DNA of 15,419 nt, taken from positions 40,134 to 55,552 of the forward strand of contig MGZO01000077.1 in assembly GCA_001802655.1 (NCBI GenBank). Reading direction: 5' to 3'. Below, piece after piece: positions 1 to 7,049 of the stretch. Every line of letters starts with the position of its first letter. Within the stretch, counting starts at the first letter, position 1. The notes under the pieces were generated by a model. That model saw only the letters and a list, made by a program, of their open reading frames with translations, was not told the DNA's origin and made no database searches. This stretch comes from Hydrogenophilales bacterium RIFOXYD1_FULL_62_11. GTDB lineage: Bacteria > Pseudomonadota > Gammaproteobacteria > Burkholderiales > Thiobacillaceae. A program made the translations under genes and the position numbers.

Positions 1-32
1 TTGTCGCGACGCTCCAGGCGCTGACCCAATAA
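1..32 (+). CDS. Possible C-terminal tail of an upstream plus-strand gene (partial)
   Basis: From position 3 the plus strand reads VATLQALTQ and then stops (TAA, 30-32). The codons are GC-ending and the stop lies only 6 bp from the stop of the converging minus-strand gene, which would be a normal convergent junction. Nine residues are too few to identify a family, and the frame could be open by chance. Confidence 0.3.
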   Translation, partial: VATLQALTQ

Positions 33-38
33 GCCGGC

Positions 39-365
39 TCACGCCTGCCAAACCCCGTACCCCGCTTCGCGGAAATCGATCGCCAGCTCCACTTCCAGGC
101 TGCGCGCGTGGTCATACGACATCGGCTTATACAGTTCGTAAAGCTCGGGCAACAAGCGCAGGCCGAATTGCTTGACGAAGCGGTTGGACTGGATGCCCGC
201 CTTGTGCTTGTCGAAGCGCACGTCGGGATCCAGTCCCGTCATGCCGACATAAATGCACGGTTTTCCGCTGATGTAACCGGGGTTGGCTTTCTTGAATCGA
301 GCTTCGTAAAGTACGTCTTTCGACAGTTCGATCACATAGACGTGATAGTGGTCCCGACGTCCCAT
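39..365 (-). CDS. Small GIY-YIG-type nuclease-domain protein, 108 aa
   Basis: A short stand-alone protein that appears to be only a GIY-YIG fold. The first strand carries V-Y-V (residues 9-11) in place of GIY, and after a loop longer than usual the second carries Y-V-G-M-T (39-43) in place of YIG. The expected basic residue follows at R50, with H54 in DVRFDKHKAG, and a helix holds E91 and E93, either of which could be the metal-binding glutamate. Family members cut or nick DNA, but many small stand-alone versions have no known role and may be inactive, so the activity is inference. ATG at 365 lies 12 bp after the stop of the diguanylate cyclase gene and has no clear Shine-Dalgarno sequence, so it is probably read through from that gene. 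Confidence 0.6.
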   Translation of the reverse strand: MGRRDHYHVYVIELSKDVLYEARFKKANPGYISGKPCIYVGMTGLDPDVRFDKHKAGIQSNRFVKQFGLRLLPELYELYKPMSYDHARSLEVELAIDFREAGYGVWQA

Positions 366-377
366 GGCCAGCGCGGT

Positions 378-1679
378 TTACACGCCGGAAGCGTCAGCCT
401 CGCGGAAGGTGTTCTTGCCTTCGCGTTTCGCCGCGTACAGTGCCGTGTCGGCTTTTTTGAGCAGATCATCCAGCGTTTCCTTGCCGGTTCCCGTGCAGCA
501 CATCGCAATCCCCACCGAGGCACCGATGCGTGCGATTCCCCCTTCGGCCAGCGGGATGGGCTGACACAAGCATTCCACCACGCGGCTTGCGACTTCGCGC
601 GCCGCCGCCGCATGGTCGACCTGACCCAGCACGATGACGAATTCGTCACCGCCAAAACGGGCGATCACGTCCGATTCGCGCAGCAACTGCTGCATCCGTT
701 CCGCCGACTTCATGATCACCGCGTCCCCTGCCGCATGCCCATACTGGTCGTTGACCGCTTTGAAGTCGTCCAGATCGATGGCCAGGACGGCCAGCTGCTT
801 GCCTGAGCGCCTCGCTCCCGCGAGCAGATGCTTTTCGTTTTGCTGCATGAACCGCCGGTTGGCCAGACCCGTCAGCGGGTCATGCAGGCTGAGTTGGCGG
901 ATCGTCTGCTCGGCATCGATCCCAGCTCCGATCAGGCGAACGGTTTCCCGGTACAGGCCGAATAGCGCCAGTCCGGTCCACAGTCCGGCGATTCCCAGCA
1001 GTGCAGATGACAGGCTCTGCAGGTGGATGCGTGCCGTTTCGCGCGTTTCCAGCTGGTTCAGTTCTTCCCGTCCGGCCTCGATCAGAATACGGTGGATCTG
1101 CTCGATGGCGGATTTGTCGAAGCCCCCCAGTTCCCGTTCCGGAGGCGTGGCATTGCCATTTTCATGTGCGCGTTGCTGCAGCGCGTCGAATCCCGCCTCC
1201 AGTGCCGATTGCAGTTCCGGCAGCGGCGCCAGGCGAGCGGCCTGGGCGCCGTCGGTGCCAATCAGGGCGATCAGCTGCCCGGCACTGGGGCACCGCGATT
1301 GGCGACAGATCAGGCTGGGGTCCAGATAGTCTGGGTCGTGCGATTCGGCGTATTTGCGAACCGCCGTGTCCAGATTGAGCAGGTAGGTGCGCAGCGAGTC
1401 GATGTACGCGATGACCTGTCGCGTGTGCTCCACCGAACGAACGGCCTCTTCCGAGCGCTGGTACTGGTAGAAAATCAGGGCGAACAGCACCGTGATGATC
1501 AGGGCGAAAATCAGCACGCCCTTGCGGAGCACCCGCTTGAAGCCGGCAAAGGCCGAGCCGTTGGTTTCGCCTTGCAACTGCGGCGTGCCCAGCAGCCATG
1601 CGCGCACGGCGGCGATACGAGCCATCAAGGCAGTTCTGAAAGGGGGCATGAATAAACGAAGTCCGACTGTTTTTGCCAT
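378..1679 (-). CDS. Membrane-bound GGDEF diguanylate cyclase with periplasmic sensor region
   Basis: Predicted to make cyclic di-GMP from two GTP at the inner membrane. The 433-aa protein has a cytoplasmic N-terminus, a membrane segment at about 54-72, a helical periplasmic region at about 75-225 with a CHASE3-like look (YLLNLDTAVRKYAESHDPDYL), a second membrane segment at about 226-243 and a GGDEF domain at about 259-425. The active-site loop GGDEF is intact at 343-347. RESD at 334-337, exactly five residues upstream, matches the product-inhibition I-site RxxD. There is no EAL domain. The periplasmic part has a C-x4-C pair (C125, C130). The start is uncertain: ATG 1679 gives the longest form, while ATGs at 1649 and 1625 would also precede the first membrane segment, and none has a strong ribosome site. 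The small GIY-YIG gene follows 12 bp downstream. Confidence 0.93.
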   Translation of the reverse strand: MAKTVGLRLFMPPFRTALMARIAAVRAWLLGTPQLQGETNGSAFAGFKRVLRKGVLIFALIITVLFALIFYQYQRSEEAVRSVEHTRQVIAYIDSLRTYLLNLDTAVRKYAESHDPDYLDPSLICRQSRCPSAGQLIALIGTDGAQAARLAPLPELQSALEAGFDALQQRAHENGNATPPERELGGFDKSAIEQIHRILIEAGREELNQLETRETARIHLQSLSSALLGIAGLWTGLALFGLYRETVRLIGAGIDAEQTIRQLSLHDPLTGLANRRFMQQNEKHLLAGARRSGKQLAVLAIDLDDFKAVNDQYGHAAGDAVIMKSAERMQQLLRESDVIARFGGDEFVIVLGQVDHAAAAREVASRVVECLCQPIPLAEGGIARIGASVGIAMCCTGTGKETLDDLLKKADTALYAAKREGKNTFREADASGV

Positions 1680-1987
1680 ATGGGGATGGTTATGGCGGAT
1701 GAAAGCGCTTGGAATACGGTTTGAATACTAACCGGATTTTGCCGCAGATGAATACGCGGGTTTCATCAGCCCCGTCTTGCGGGTTGCATGGCCTGGTCAG
1801 CCAGGTTTCTGCCCCCGCGTTTGCAGAACGGGAAGCGCCTGGAGGGCAAATAAAAAACCCGCCAGCGAAACGGCGGGCGGGTAAGGAGGGGAGGCTTGCC
1901 TGTATCGGCTAATGGGGGGCTATCCAACGGGGGTGACGCGCTACGGCGATTGATGCTGCCGCAGCGCAAGCATGACCCGTTGCTCGT
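1680..1987. other. 308-bp intergenic region between diguanylate cyclase and OmpA lipoprotein genes
   Basis: It holds the intrinsic terminator of the lipoprotein operon (1852-1882, listed separately) and should hold the minus-strand promoter of the diguanylate cyclase between about 1700 and 1850. A weak -10-like TAGTAT can be read on the minus strand near 1727-1732, without a convincing -35. A short perfect inverted repeat CCTGG-TCAG-CCAGG lies at 1792-1805. I see no gene here. Confidence 0.5.
1852..1882 (-). terminator. Rho-independent terminator of the lipoprotein operon
   Basis: On the minus strand a CCCGCC / GGCGGG stem with an 8-nt loop is followed directly by six T residues and then ATTT. 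On the plus strand this is AAAAAA at 1852-1857, CCCGCC at 1858-1863 and GGCGGG at 1872-1877; GGGCGGGT at 875-882 of the same kilobase offers a slightly shifted alternative pairing. It sits about 105 bp past the stop of the OmpA-family gene at 1988. Confidence 0.88.
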
Positions 1988-2911
1988 TCAACGAGGCGCG
2001 ATCACGCCGCGCTCGTCAGACAGCATGATTTCCACCCGACGGTTCAGTTGACGACCGGATGCCGTGTCGTTGCCGGCAACGGCATACGCTTCGCCATAAC
2101 CTTTGGTGCTGATGCGATCACGACCGACACCCATGTTGGTCAGGGCCATGCTGACCGCCTGGGCGCGCTGCTCGGACAGCACCTGGTTGCTGCTGTCGCT
2201 ACCCACGCTGTCAGTGAAGCCTTCGATCAGCACCGTGCGCTGCGGATAGCGCTTGAGAAACTCGGCGAGCTTTTGCACATTGCGTTCGCCGCCCGATTTG
2301 AGCTGGGCCCGGTTGGTGTCAAACAGCACGTCACCCAGGGTGATCACCATGCCGCGTGGCGTTTTCTTGGCATTCAGCTCATCCATCTGGGCCTGCATGG
2401 CGGCCAGGCTGGCCTGGTCCTGCGCAGCGCCGGCTTGCGCGTCGGCTGCCTGCTGACGGGCCAGATTCGCCTCGGCCGTTTTCTGCTCGGCAGTCAGTTC
2501 GGCCATCGCTGCTTGCTGATGGGCTTGATCGGCTTCGGCGGTGCGCGCCTGCAGCTGCAGCTTGTTGCGTTCTGCCGTGGCGTTGCTTACCGCCAATTCG
2601 GCACTTTTACGTTGCGCGGTTTCTTGCGTCAGCGCGATTTTTTGCTGGGCCACGTACGCCAGGCTGTCCACTACCTTGGCGTCTTCACGTGAAGCCTGCG
2701 CGGCATTGGCACGCTCAAGCGCCTCGCCGGCTTCCTTGAGCTGCAGCGGAGCCAGTTTGACAACCTGCGGGTTGGCCTGCGCATTGTTGTAATCGGTGCG
2801 GGCGTTATCCAGCGTCGTGCTTTGCGGCATCGTGCTGCAGCCGGCCAGGACGGACACGCTGATCAAGGTCAGGGCGAATAAATGATTTTTTTTCATGGTG
2901 TGCGCTTTCAT
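1988..2911 (-). CDS. OmpA-family outer-membrane lipoprotein with DUF4398-like coiled-coil region
   Basis: A lipoprotein that probably tethers the outer membrane to peptidoglycan. The signal sequence ends in a lipobox LAGC with acylated C25. Residues 34-185 are a long Ala/Gln/Glu-rich helical region whose first part resembles DUF4398. Residues 188-300 are an OmpA-like peptidoglycan-binding domain with the typical GFTDSVGS, LSEQRA and LNRRVEI segments; D234 and R249 occupy the positions that bind diaminopimelate in this family. ATG 2911 lies two bases after the upstream stop (TAAGCATG), which suggests coupling; the ATG at 2896 (MKKNHLF) would give a more typical signal peptide, and neither has a good Shine-Dalgarno sequence. 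It forms an operon with the DUF4398 lipoprotein upstream and ends at the terminator at 1852-1882. Confidence 0.92.
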   Translation of the reverse strand: MKAHTMKKNHLFALTLISVSVLAGCSTMPQSTTLDNARTDYNNAQANPQVVKLAPLQLKEAGEALERANAAQASREDAKVVDSLAYVAQQKIALTQETAQRKSAELAVSNATAERNKLQLQARTAEADQAHQQAAMAELTAEQKTAEANLARQQAADAQAGAAQDQASLAAMQAQMDELNAKKTPRGMVITLGDVLFDTNRAQLKSGGERNVQKLAEFLKRYPQRTVLIEGFTDSVGSDSSNQVLSEQRAQAVSMALTNMGVGRDRISTKGYGEAYAVAGNDTASGRQLNRRVEIMLSDERGVIAPR

Positions 2912-2913
2912 GC

Positions 2914-3315
2914 TTATTGGGCTTTACGGTTGATTTCTTCGCGCAACACGCGGCTGGCATCCTGCGAGTCTTTGGCGGCTTTTTGCGCTTGAGCGGATTC
3001 GCTTTTGGCCTCGGCCAGGCGGGCATCCGCCAGGGCTTCATCCGCGAGCTGGCTGGCTAGCGCATAGTCTTCTTTTTCCATCGCCTGTTCGGCACGCGCC
3101 AGCTTGTCCTTGGCGGACTGCAGCTCGACAGGGGCAAACTGGGTGGTACCAGCGTTGCTGGCATGGGCAACAGCGGCTTTCGTCACGGCAATCTGCTCAG
3201 TCGGCGGCGTGCCGGCACAGCCCGCCATCAGCATCACGCCGCCCGCCAACACGGCGTAAGCAACGCCACTGCGTGACAGCTGCGGCAACTGGAATCTGGA
3301 AGTTTTTTTCATCAT
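2914..3315 (-). CDS. DUF4398-domain lipoprotein, 133 aa
   Basis: A small envelope lipoprotein with lipobox LMAGC (C33) followed by an alanine-rich helical domain of the DUF4398 type (PVELQSAKDKLARAEQA, then DYALASQLADEALADARLAEAKSESA). DUF4398 proteins are commonly paired with an OmpA/DUF4398 lipoprotein, as here, and are thought to be periplasmic structural partners; no enzymatic role is known. I chose ATG 3315 because AGGGA lies seven bases upstream; an in-frame ATG at 3357 would add 14 residues (MPDRIRHSMTRDIT) ahead of the signal peptide and has no ribosome site. The next gene starts two bases after this stop. Confidence 0.88.
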   Translation of the reverse strand: MMKKTSRFQLPQLSRSGVAYAVLAGGVMLMAGCAGTPPTEQIAVTKAAVAHASNAGTTQFAPVELQSAKDKLARAEQAMEKEDYALASQLADEALADARLAEAKSESAQAQKAAKDSQDASRVLREEINRKAQ

Positions 3316-3407
3316 GGTTATGTCCCTGGTCATTGAATGTCGGATGCGGTCCGGCAAACCAGCCGCAACTGCCCGAGTGCAATATAGGGCGCATGCCTGA
3401 TAGCGTC

Positions 3408-3423
3408 TGTGCGCTGTCGCACA
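3408..3423. promoter_or_regulatory. Palindrome TGTGC-N6-GCACA, possible CRP/FNR-family operator
   Basis: The 16 bases TGTGCGCTGTCGCACA have perfect 6-bp arms around a 4-bp centre. Spacing and outer bases match the TGTGA-N6-TCACA layout of CRP-family sites, differing at the fifth base of each half. It lies about 25 bp upstream of a TATATT -10-like element reading toward the DUF4398-OmpA operon. Function is inferred from shape and position only. Confidence 0.35.
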
Positions 3424-3654
3424 TAGCTTTATTCAGGGCGATGGGTGTGCGGCGCCGGGCCGTGGATGCGCAGGGTGTGGCGAAGGGGGGCTGGCGAACG
3501 GAGTCCGTCGCAAGCTTGGATGCAGGGGATGCGGAAGCCGGGTCGGAGATCGACAGCCAGGCTGTCTGCCGTCAAATAATGTGCTTGGTTCGCTTACGGG
3601 ACAAAGACAGCCCCGCGGAACAATCCCGCATTTGTCAGCAAAGCAGTGTTGCAG

Positions 3655-3691
3655 TCGGGCAATCCGGCGCCAAGCAGGCCGGATTGCCCGA
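3655..3691 (-). terminator. Strong hairpin after the glycine-zipper/OmpA gene, terminator-like without U-tract
   Basis: Perfect 14-bp arms TCGGGCAATCCGGC and GCCGGATTGCCCGA flank a 9-nt loop. The structure starts 11 bp after the stop of the minus-strand gene at 3703. On either strand it lacks a following T-run, so it may be a 3'-end protecting or Rho-assisted terminator hairpin rather than a classical intrinsic one. Confidence 0.6.
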
Positions 3692-3702
3692 ACAAGCGCG
3701 CG

Positions 3703-4368
3703 TTAGCGTGCGGGTTCTGCCACGAAAATTTCGACGCGGCGGTTCATCGCACGGCCGCCTGCCGTGTTGTTGTCAGCGATGGGCTCGCGCGAACCACGAC
3801 CATCGATGGCGATGCGGTTTGACGCAACCCCGCGTGCAACAAGGTAATCGCGTGTCGAGGCGGCGCGATTGACCGAAAGCGGATTGTTGATCGCATCGCT
3901 GCCCGTGCTGTCAGTGTGGCCGATGATGCTGACTGTCGTCACCGGGTTTTGATTCAGGGTGGTGGCGAAGCGGTCGAGGATCGGACGCAGGTTCGATTTG
4001 ATTTCATAGCGGTTGGTGTCAAAGGAAACGTCGCTCGGGATGTCCAGCTTGAGCTGGTTGTCGGCGGTCTGGCTCACGCTCACGCCGGTTCCCTGGGTGG
4101 CCTGCTCCATCTCGGCTTTTTGTTTTTCCATGTGCTTCGACCACAGATAGCCTCCGCCTGCACCGACTGCAGCGCCGATCGCCGCGCCGGTTGCGGCGCT
4201 TTTGCCCGTGTTGCCGCCGGCTGTCGCGGCGCCAATGAGCGCTCCGGCCACTGCGCCGACGCCTGCGCCTGTGCCTGTGGTTTTTTGCGTTTCGGTCATG
4301 TTGGCGCAGCCGGAAAGACCGCTGAGGCCGAATGCAATGGCGCTAAGAGAAACAATTGTTTTTTTCAT
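3703..4368 (-). CDS. Glycine-zipper OmpA-family lipoprotein (YiaD-like), 221 aa
   Basis: An outer-membrane lipoprotein with signal peptide and lipobox LSGC (C21). A glycine-zipper segment at about 32-73 (TGTGAGVGAVAGALIGAA, then GAAIGAAVGAGGG) may insert in or span a membrane. A short charged linker leads to an OmpA-like peptidoglycan-binding domain at about 108-217, with GHTDSTGS and LSVNRAAS carrying the expected D153 and R168. The architecture resembles E. coli YiaD and other glycine-zipper OmpA proteins. The start is firm: GGAG lies seven bases upstream of ATG 4368 and a consensus -10 lies about 36 bp upstream. It is transcribed separately from the DUF4398-OmpA operon, which lies 387 bp downstream. 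Confidence 0.92.
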   Translation of the reverse strand: MKKTIVSLSAIAFGLSGLSGCANMTETQKTTGTGAGVGAVAGALIGAATAGGNTGKSAATGAAIGAAVGAGGGYLWSKHMEKQKAEMEQATQGTGVSVSQTADNQLKLDIPSDVSFDTNRYEIKSNLRPILDRFATTLNQNPVTTVSIIGHTDSTGSDAINNPLSVNRAASTRDYLVARGVASNRIAIDGRGSREPIADNNTAGGRAMNRRVEIFVAEPAR

Positions 4369-4403
4369 GGGAGAACTCCAGTGTTGTTGTTTAGGAACGA
4401 CTC

Positions 4404-4409
4404 ATTATA
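4404..4409 (-). promoter_or_regulatory. Consensus -10 element of the glycine-zipper/OmpA gene
   Basis: On the minus strand a perfect TATAAT lies so that transcription would begin near 4397, giving a leader of about 29 nt before ATG 4368 with GGAG inside it. No good -35 is visible at 16-18 bp spacing (GGTGGC at 17), so an activator or alternative -35 recognition is possible. Confidence 0.6.
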
Positions 4410-4478
4410 GGCACGTGTGCTGAATCGCCACCCGCATTTCCGGACCCGGCCCACTGCTTCGCCTGTCCCGGCAGACAT

Positions 4479-5366
4479 TCAGGGTTGACCCGCGATAAAC
4501 ACATCGCTACTTGAATGCGTCAGCACATGTTTGGTAATGCTGCCGAGCAGCAGTTCCTCCATCACCGACTGGCCGTGCTTGCCCATGACGATCAAATCGG
4601 CGTCCATCGCCTGCTCGTGCTCAAGTATGTGCAGCGTGGCAGGACCGTGCACAAACTCGCGAGTGAGCCGATGGGCGGGTACCTGCAAGCTGTCGATGAA
4701 CGCATTCATCGCTTCCTGTGCCGCGTTGCGCGCCTGAATCCGGAAAGCGTGGATTTGATCGTCGCTCATGCCGGCCAGCTGGAAGGTGCTTTCCAGTTCC
4801 ACCTCGAACGCATGCAGCAGCACGATGTCGGCATCGGGCAACCAGGCGTGGGCAGCATTGATTGCGGCGGCGGCGTGCACGGAAAAATCGACCGGCGCGA
4901 GGATGCGCCGATAGGGGGTTTGCGGGCGTTGCTTGACCGCGAGCAGCGGATGGCGTGACTTGCGCAGCACGCGTTCGGTGGTGGAGCCGAGCAGCAACTC
5001 GCGCATGAAATGCGCGCCGCGCACGCCCATCACCAGCAGGTCGGTTTGTCGGGTTTCAGCGAGCTCGACCAGTGCAGCAAGCGCCGATCCCTGTGCCAGC
5101 ACCGTGTCGATGCGGCAACCATGGTGCGTTGCCAGATTCGTTGCCAGCGCATGCAGCTTGCTTTCCGCCTGCGCGAGCAGCTGCGCTTCCAGTGCGGCGG
5201 CGTCCCCGGGCAGCATGCGGCGCAGGCTGTCGAGTGCCGATCTGCTGACGATATGCGCGAGGGTGAGGTGGGCGTTGGAATGCGCCTGGGCGAGCAGCGC
5301 GGCGCGTTCGAGTGCGTGACGCGCAGGCGCTGAAAAGTCGGTGGCGGCGAGCAGGGTGTGGCTCAT
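4479..5366 (-). CDS. Tandem-domain universal stress protein (UspA family), 295 aa
   Basis: A cytoplasmic protein made of two UspA domains (about 1-146 and 152-293). Each carries the ATP-binding signature G-x2-G-x9-G-S: G114/G117/G127-S128-T129 in the first and G262/G265/G275-S276 in the second, so both halves may bind nucleotide. Such tandem proteins are linked to stress tolerance and, next to transporters, may modulate transport, but the partner here is inferred from context. The start overlaps the stop of the antiporter gene in an ATGA, and AAGGAG lies just upstream within that gene's end, which implies translational coupling. It is the last gene of the ATPase-antiporter-Usp operon; no clear terminator is visible in the 110 bp after it. 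Confidence 0.93.
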   Translation of the reverse strand: MSHTLLAATDFSAPARHALERAALLAQAHSNAHLTLAHIVSRSALDSLRRMLPGDAAALEAQLLAQAESKLHALATNLATHHGCRIDTVLAQGSALAALVELAETRQTDLLVMGVRGAHFMRELLLGSTTERVLRKSRHPLLAVKQRPQTPYRRILAPVDFSVHAAAAINAAHAWLPDADIVLLHAFEVELESTFQLAGMSDDQIHAFRIQARNAAQEAMNAFIDSLQVPAHRLTREFVHGPATLHILEHEQAMDADLIVMGKHGQSVMEELLLGSITKHVLTHSSSDVFIAGQP

Positions 5367-7036
5367 GGTGACTCCTTGGCAGGGGACAGTTCGGCGGAAG
5401 CGATGCGGGCGGCCAGATCGAGCGCGGCAAAATCGGCGGCCTGGTTAAAAGGATGAAGGACTTCGACCTGATCGAGATGCGCCAGATGCTCGGCTTCCGT
5501 CTCGTCGCGTGCCACGATGGCGATATGGCCGTTGAAGTGATTCAGAGTCAGCGCATGCAGCAGGGCTTGGTTGGAGGCATGGTCGGGCAGGGTGCTGACG
5601 ACCCAGGGCACGTCCTTCAGCGGCAGGCTTTCGACGAAATCCGGTGCCTCGCCGTCGCCGAAGTGGGCATTCATGCCGTGATTTTGCTGCGCGCGCACCA
5701 CTTCGGGGTCGAAGTCCACGCCCAGCACCTGGATGTCTTGCTGCTTCAGCGCGTGCGCCAGCCGGCTGCCGTAACGGCCGAGGCCGAAGACGATGACGTC
5801 AGGCCGTACGCCGTCGCGGTGCGCGTGTTCGACCGCGAGTTCGCGGAACGGATGCCGCCGCTCGAACATCCCCAGCCACGGTGCCAGCCAGGCGTACAGA
5901 TGCTGCGAGTACAGGATCATGTAGGACGACAGCGCGATGGTGATGAGCCCCACCAGCGTGGTGAGTCCGAGTGCACTGTTGCCGACGTGGCCGAGGCTGA
6001 TGCCCATGGCGACGAAGACGATCGAGAACTCGGAAATCTGCGCCACCGTCAGCCCGGCGAGAAAGCCGGTGCGCTTGCGATAGCCCATGGTGCCCATGAT
6101 CGCCATCACGATCAGCGGGTTGCCGATCAGCACGAACAGCGACAGCACGATGGAGGTGCCGATTTCGTCGCCGAGGGTGGAAAAGTCGAGCTTGGAGCCG
6201 AGGTCGATGAAGAAGAACAGCAGCAGGAAATCGCGGATGCTGGCCAGCCGCGCGCTGATCGCTTCACGGTACGCCGTCGAGGCGAGCGAGAAGCCGGCGA
6301 TGAAGGCGCCGGCCTCCTTGCTGAAGCCCGCGGTTTCGCCGAGCGCCGCCAGCGCGGTGCCCCAGGCGATGGCGAAGATCAGCAACAGTTCCTGCGAGCG
6401 CGCCAGGGTGTCGACGATGCGCGGCAGCACGTAGCGCATCAGCACATACAGCAGCAGTGCTGCGCCGCCCAGGCGCACCAGCAGGGTCAGTGCCAGCATG
6501 CCGCCGCTGGTCCCTTCTTCGCCCATGCCGCCGAGCCCGCTCATCACCATCATCGCGATGACCACGGCAAGGTCCTGCACGATCAGGAAGCCGACTGCGA
6601 TGCGGCCATGCAGTGAGTCGAGTTCGCGTTTGTCGGACAGCAGCTTGACGATGATGATGGTGCTGGAAAAGGTCAGCGCGACCGCCACGTACAGCGCCTC
6701 CAGCCAGCCCTTGCCGAGCGCGAGGATGATAAAAAAGCCGAACACGATGGTGAAGCCGAGTTGCCCCAGTCCGGTGGCCAGCGCGACCGGGCCGATGTGG
6801 CGGATGTGCTTGAGATCGAGTTTCAGCCCCACCACGAACAGCAGCACGGTGATGCCGATCTGCGCCAGCAGGTCGATCTGGTCATGCGCGCTGACCCAGC
6901 CCAGCACCGCCGGGCCGACCACAATGCCGACCACAATGTAGGCCACCAGAAGTGGCTGCCGCAGCCGCACCGCGATGGCGCCGATCACGGCCGACACCAT
7001 CAGCAGCAGTGCAAATTCGTGATAGATGCTGTTCAT
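5363..7036 (-). CDS. CPA2-family cation:proton antiporter with C-terminal TrkA-N (RCK) domain
   Basis: An inner-membrane antiporter of the monovalent cation:proton antiporter-2 family (KefB/KefC/YbaL group), predicted to exchange K+ or Na+ for H+. Residues 1-388 form about 12 membrane segments, including GLKLDL (70-75), SSTIIIVKLLSD (124-135) and the family's Q154-D155 pair in FLIVQDLAVV. Residues 413-530 are a Rossmann-type RCK/TrkA-N domain with GLGRYG (G418, G420, G423) and an acidic residue after the second strand (D441), indicating NAD(H) or related nucleotide binding. The 557-aa length fits this family. It starts 13 bp after the P-type ATPase stop without a clear ribosome site and overlaps the universal stress gene by 4 bp. 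KefC-like glutathione control cannot be judged from sequence. Confidence 0.92.
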   Translation of the reverse strand: MNSIYHEFALLLMVSAVIGAIAVRLRQPLLVAYIVVGIVVGPAVLGWVSAHDQIDLLAQIGITVLLFVVGLKLDLKHIRHIGPVALATGLGQLGFTIVFGFFIILALGKGWLEALYVAVALTFSSTIIIVKLLSDKRELDSLHGRIAVGFLIVQDLAVVIAMMVMSGLGGMGEEGTSGGMLALTLLVRLGGAALLLYVLMRYVLPRIVDTLARSQELLLIFAIAWGTALAALGETAGFSKEAGAFIAGFSLASTAYREAISARLASIRDFLLLFFFIDLGSKLDFSTLGDEIGTSIVLSLFVLIGNPLIVMAIMGTMGYRKRTGFLAGLTVAQISEFSIVFVAMGISLGHVGNSALGLTTLVGLITIALSSYMILYSQHLYAWLAPWLGMFERRHPFRELAVEHAHRDGVRPDVIVFGLGRYGSRLAHALKQQDIQVLGVDFDPEVVRAQQNHGMNAHFGDGEAPDFVESLPLKDVPWVVSTLPDHASNQALLHALTLNHFNGHIAIVARDETEAEHLAHLDQVEVLHPFNQAADFAALDLAARIASAELSPAKESP

Positions 7037-7049
7037 GGATAGGGCGTGA

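Larger units (their letters stand above)
3316..3702. other. 387-bp intergenic region with promoter zone, palindrome and hairpin
   Basis: It should contain the minus-strand promoter of the DUF4398-OmpA operon and the 3' end of the glycine-zipper/OmpA transcript. A TATATT -10 candidate is on the minus strand near 3380-3385 without a good -35. Two structured elements are listed separately: a TGTGC-N6-GCACA palindrome at 3408-3423 and a 14-bp-arm hairpin at 3655-3691. GACAAA at 3600-3605 can also pair with TTTGTC at 3631-3636. I see no credible gene; the plus-strand open frame here has shadow-type composition. Confidence 0.5.
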
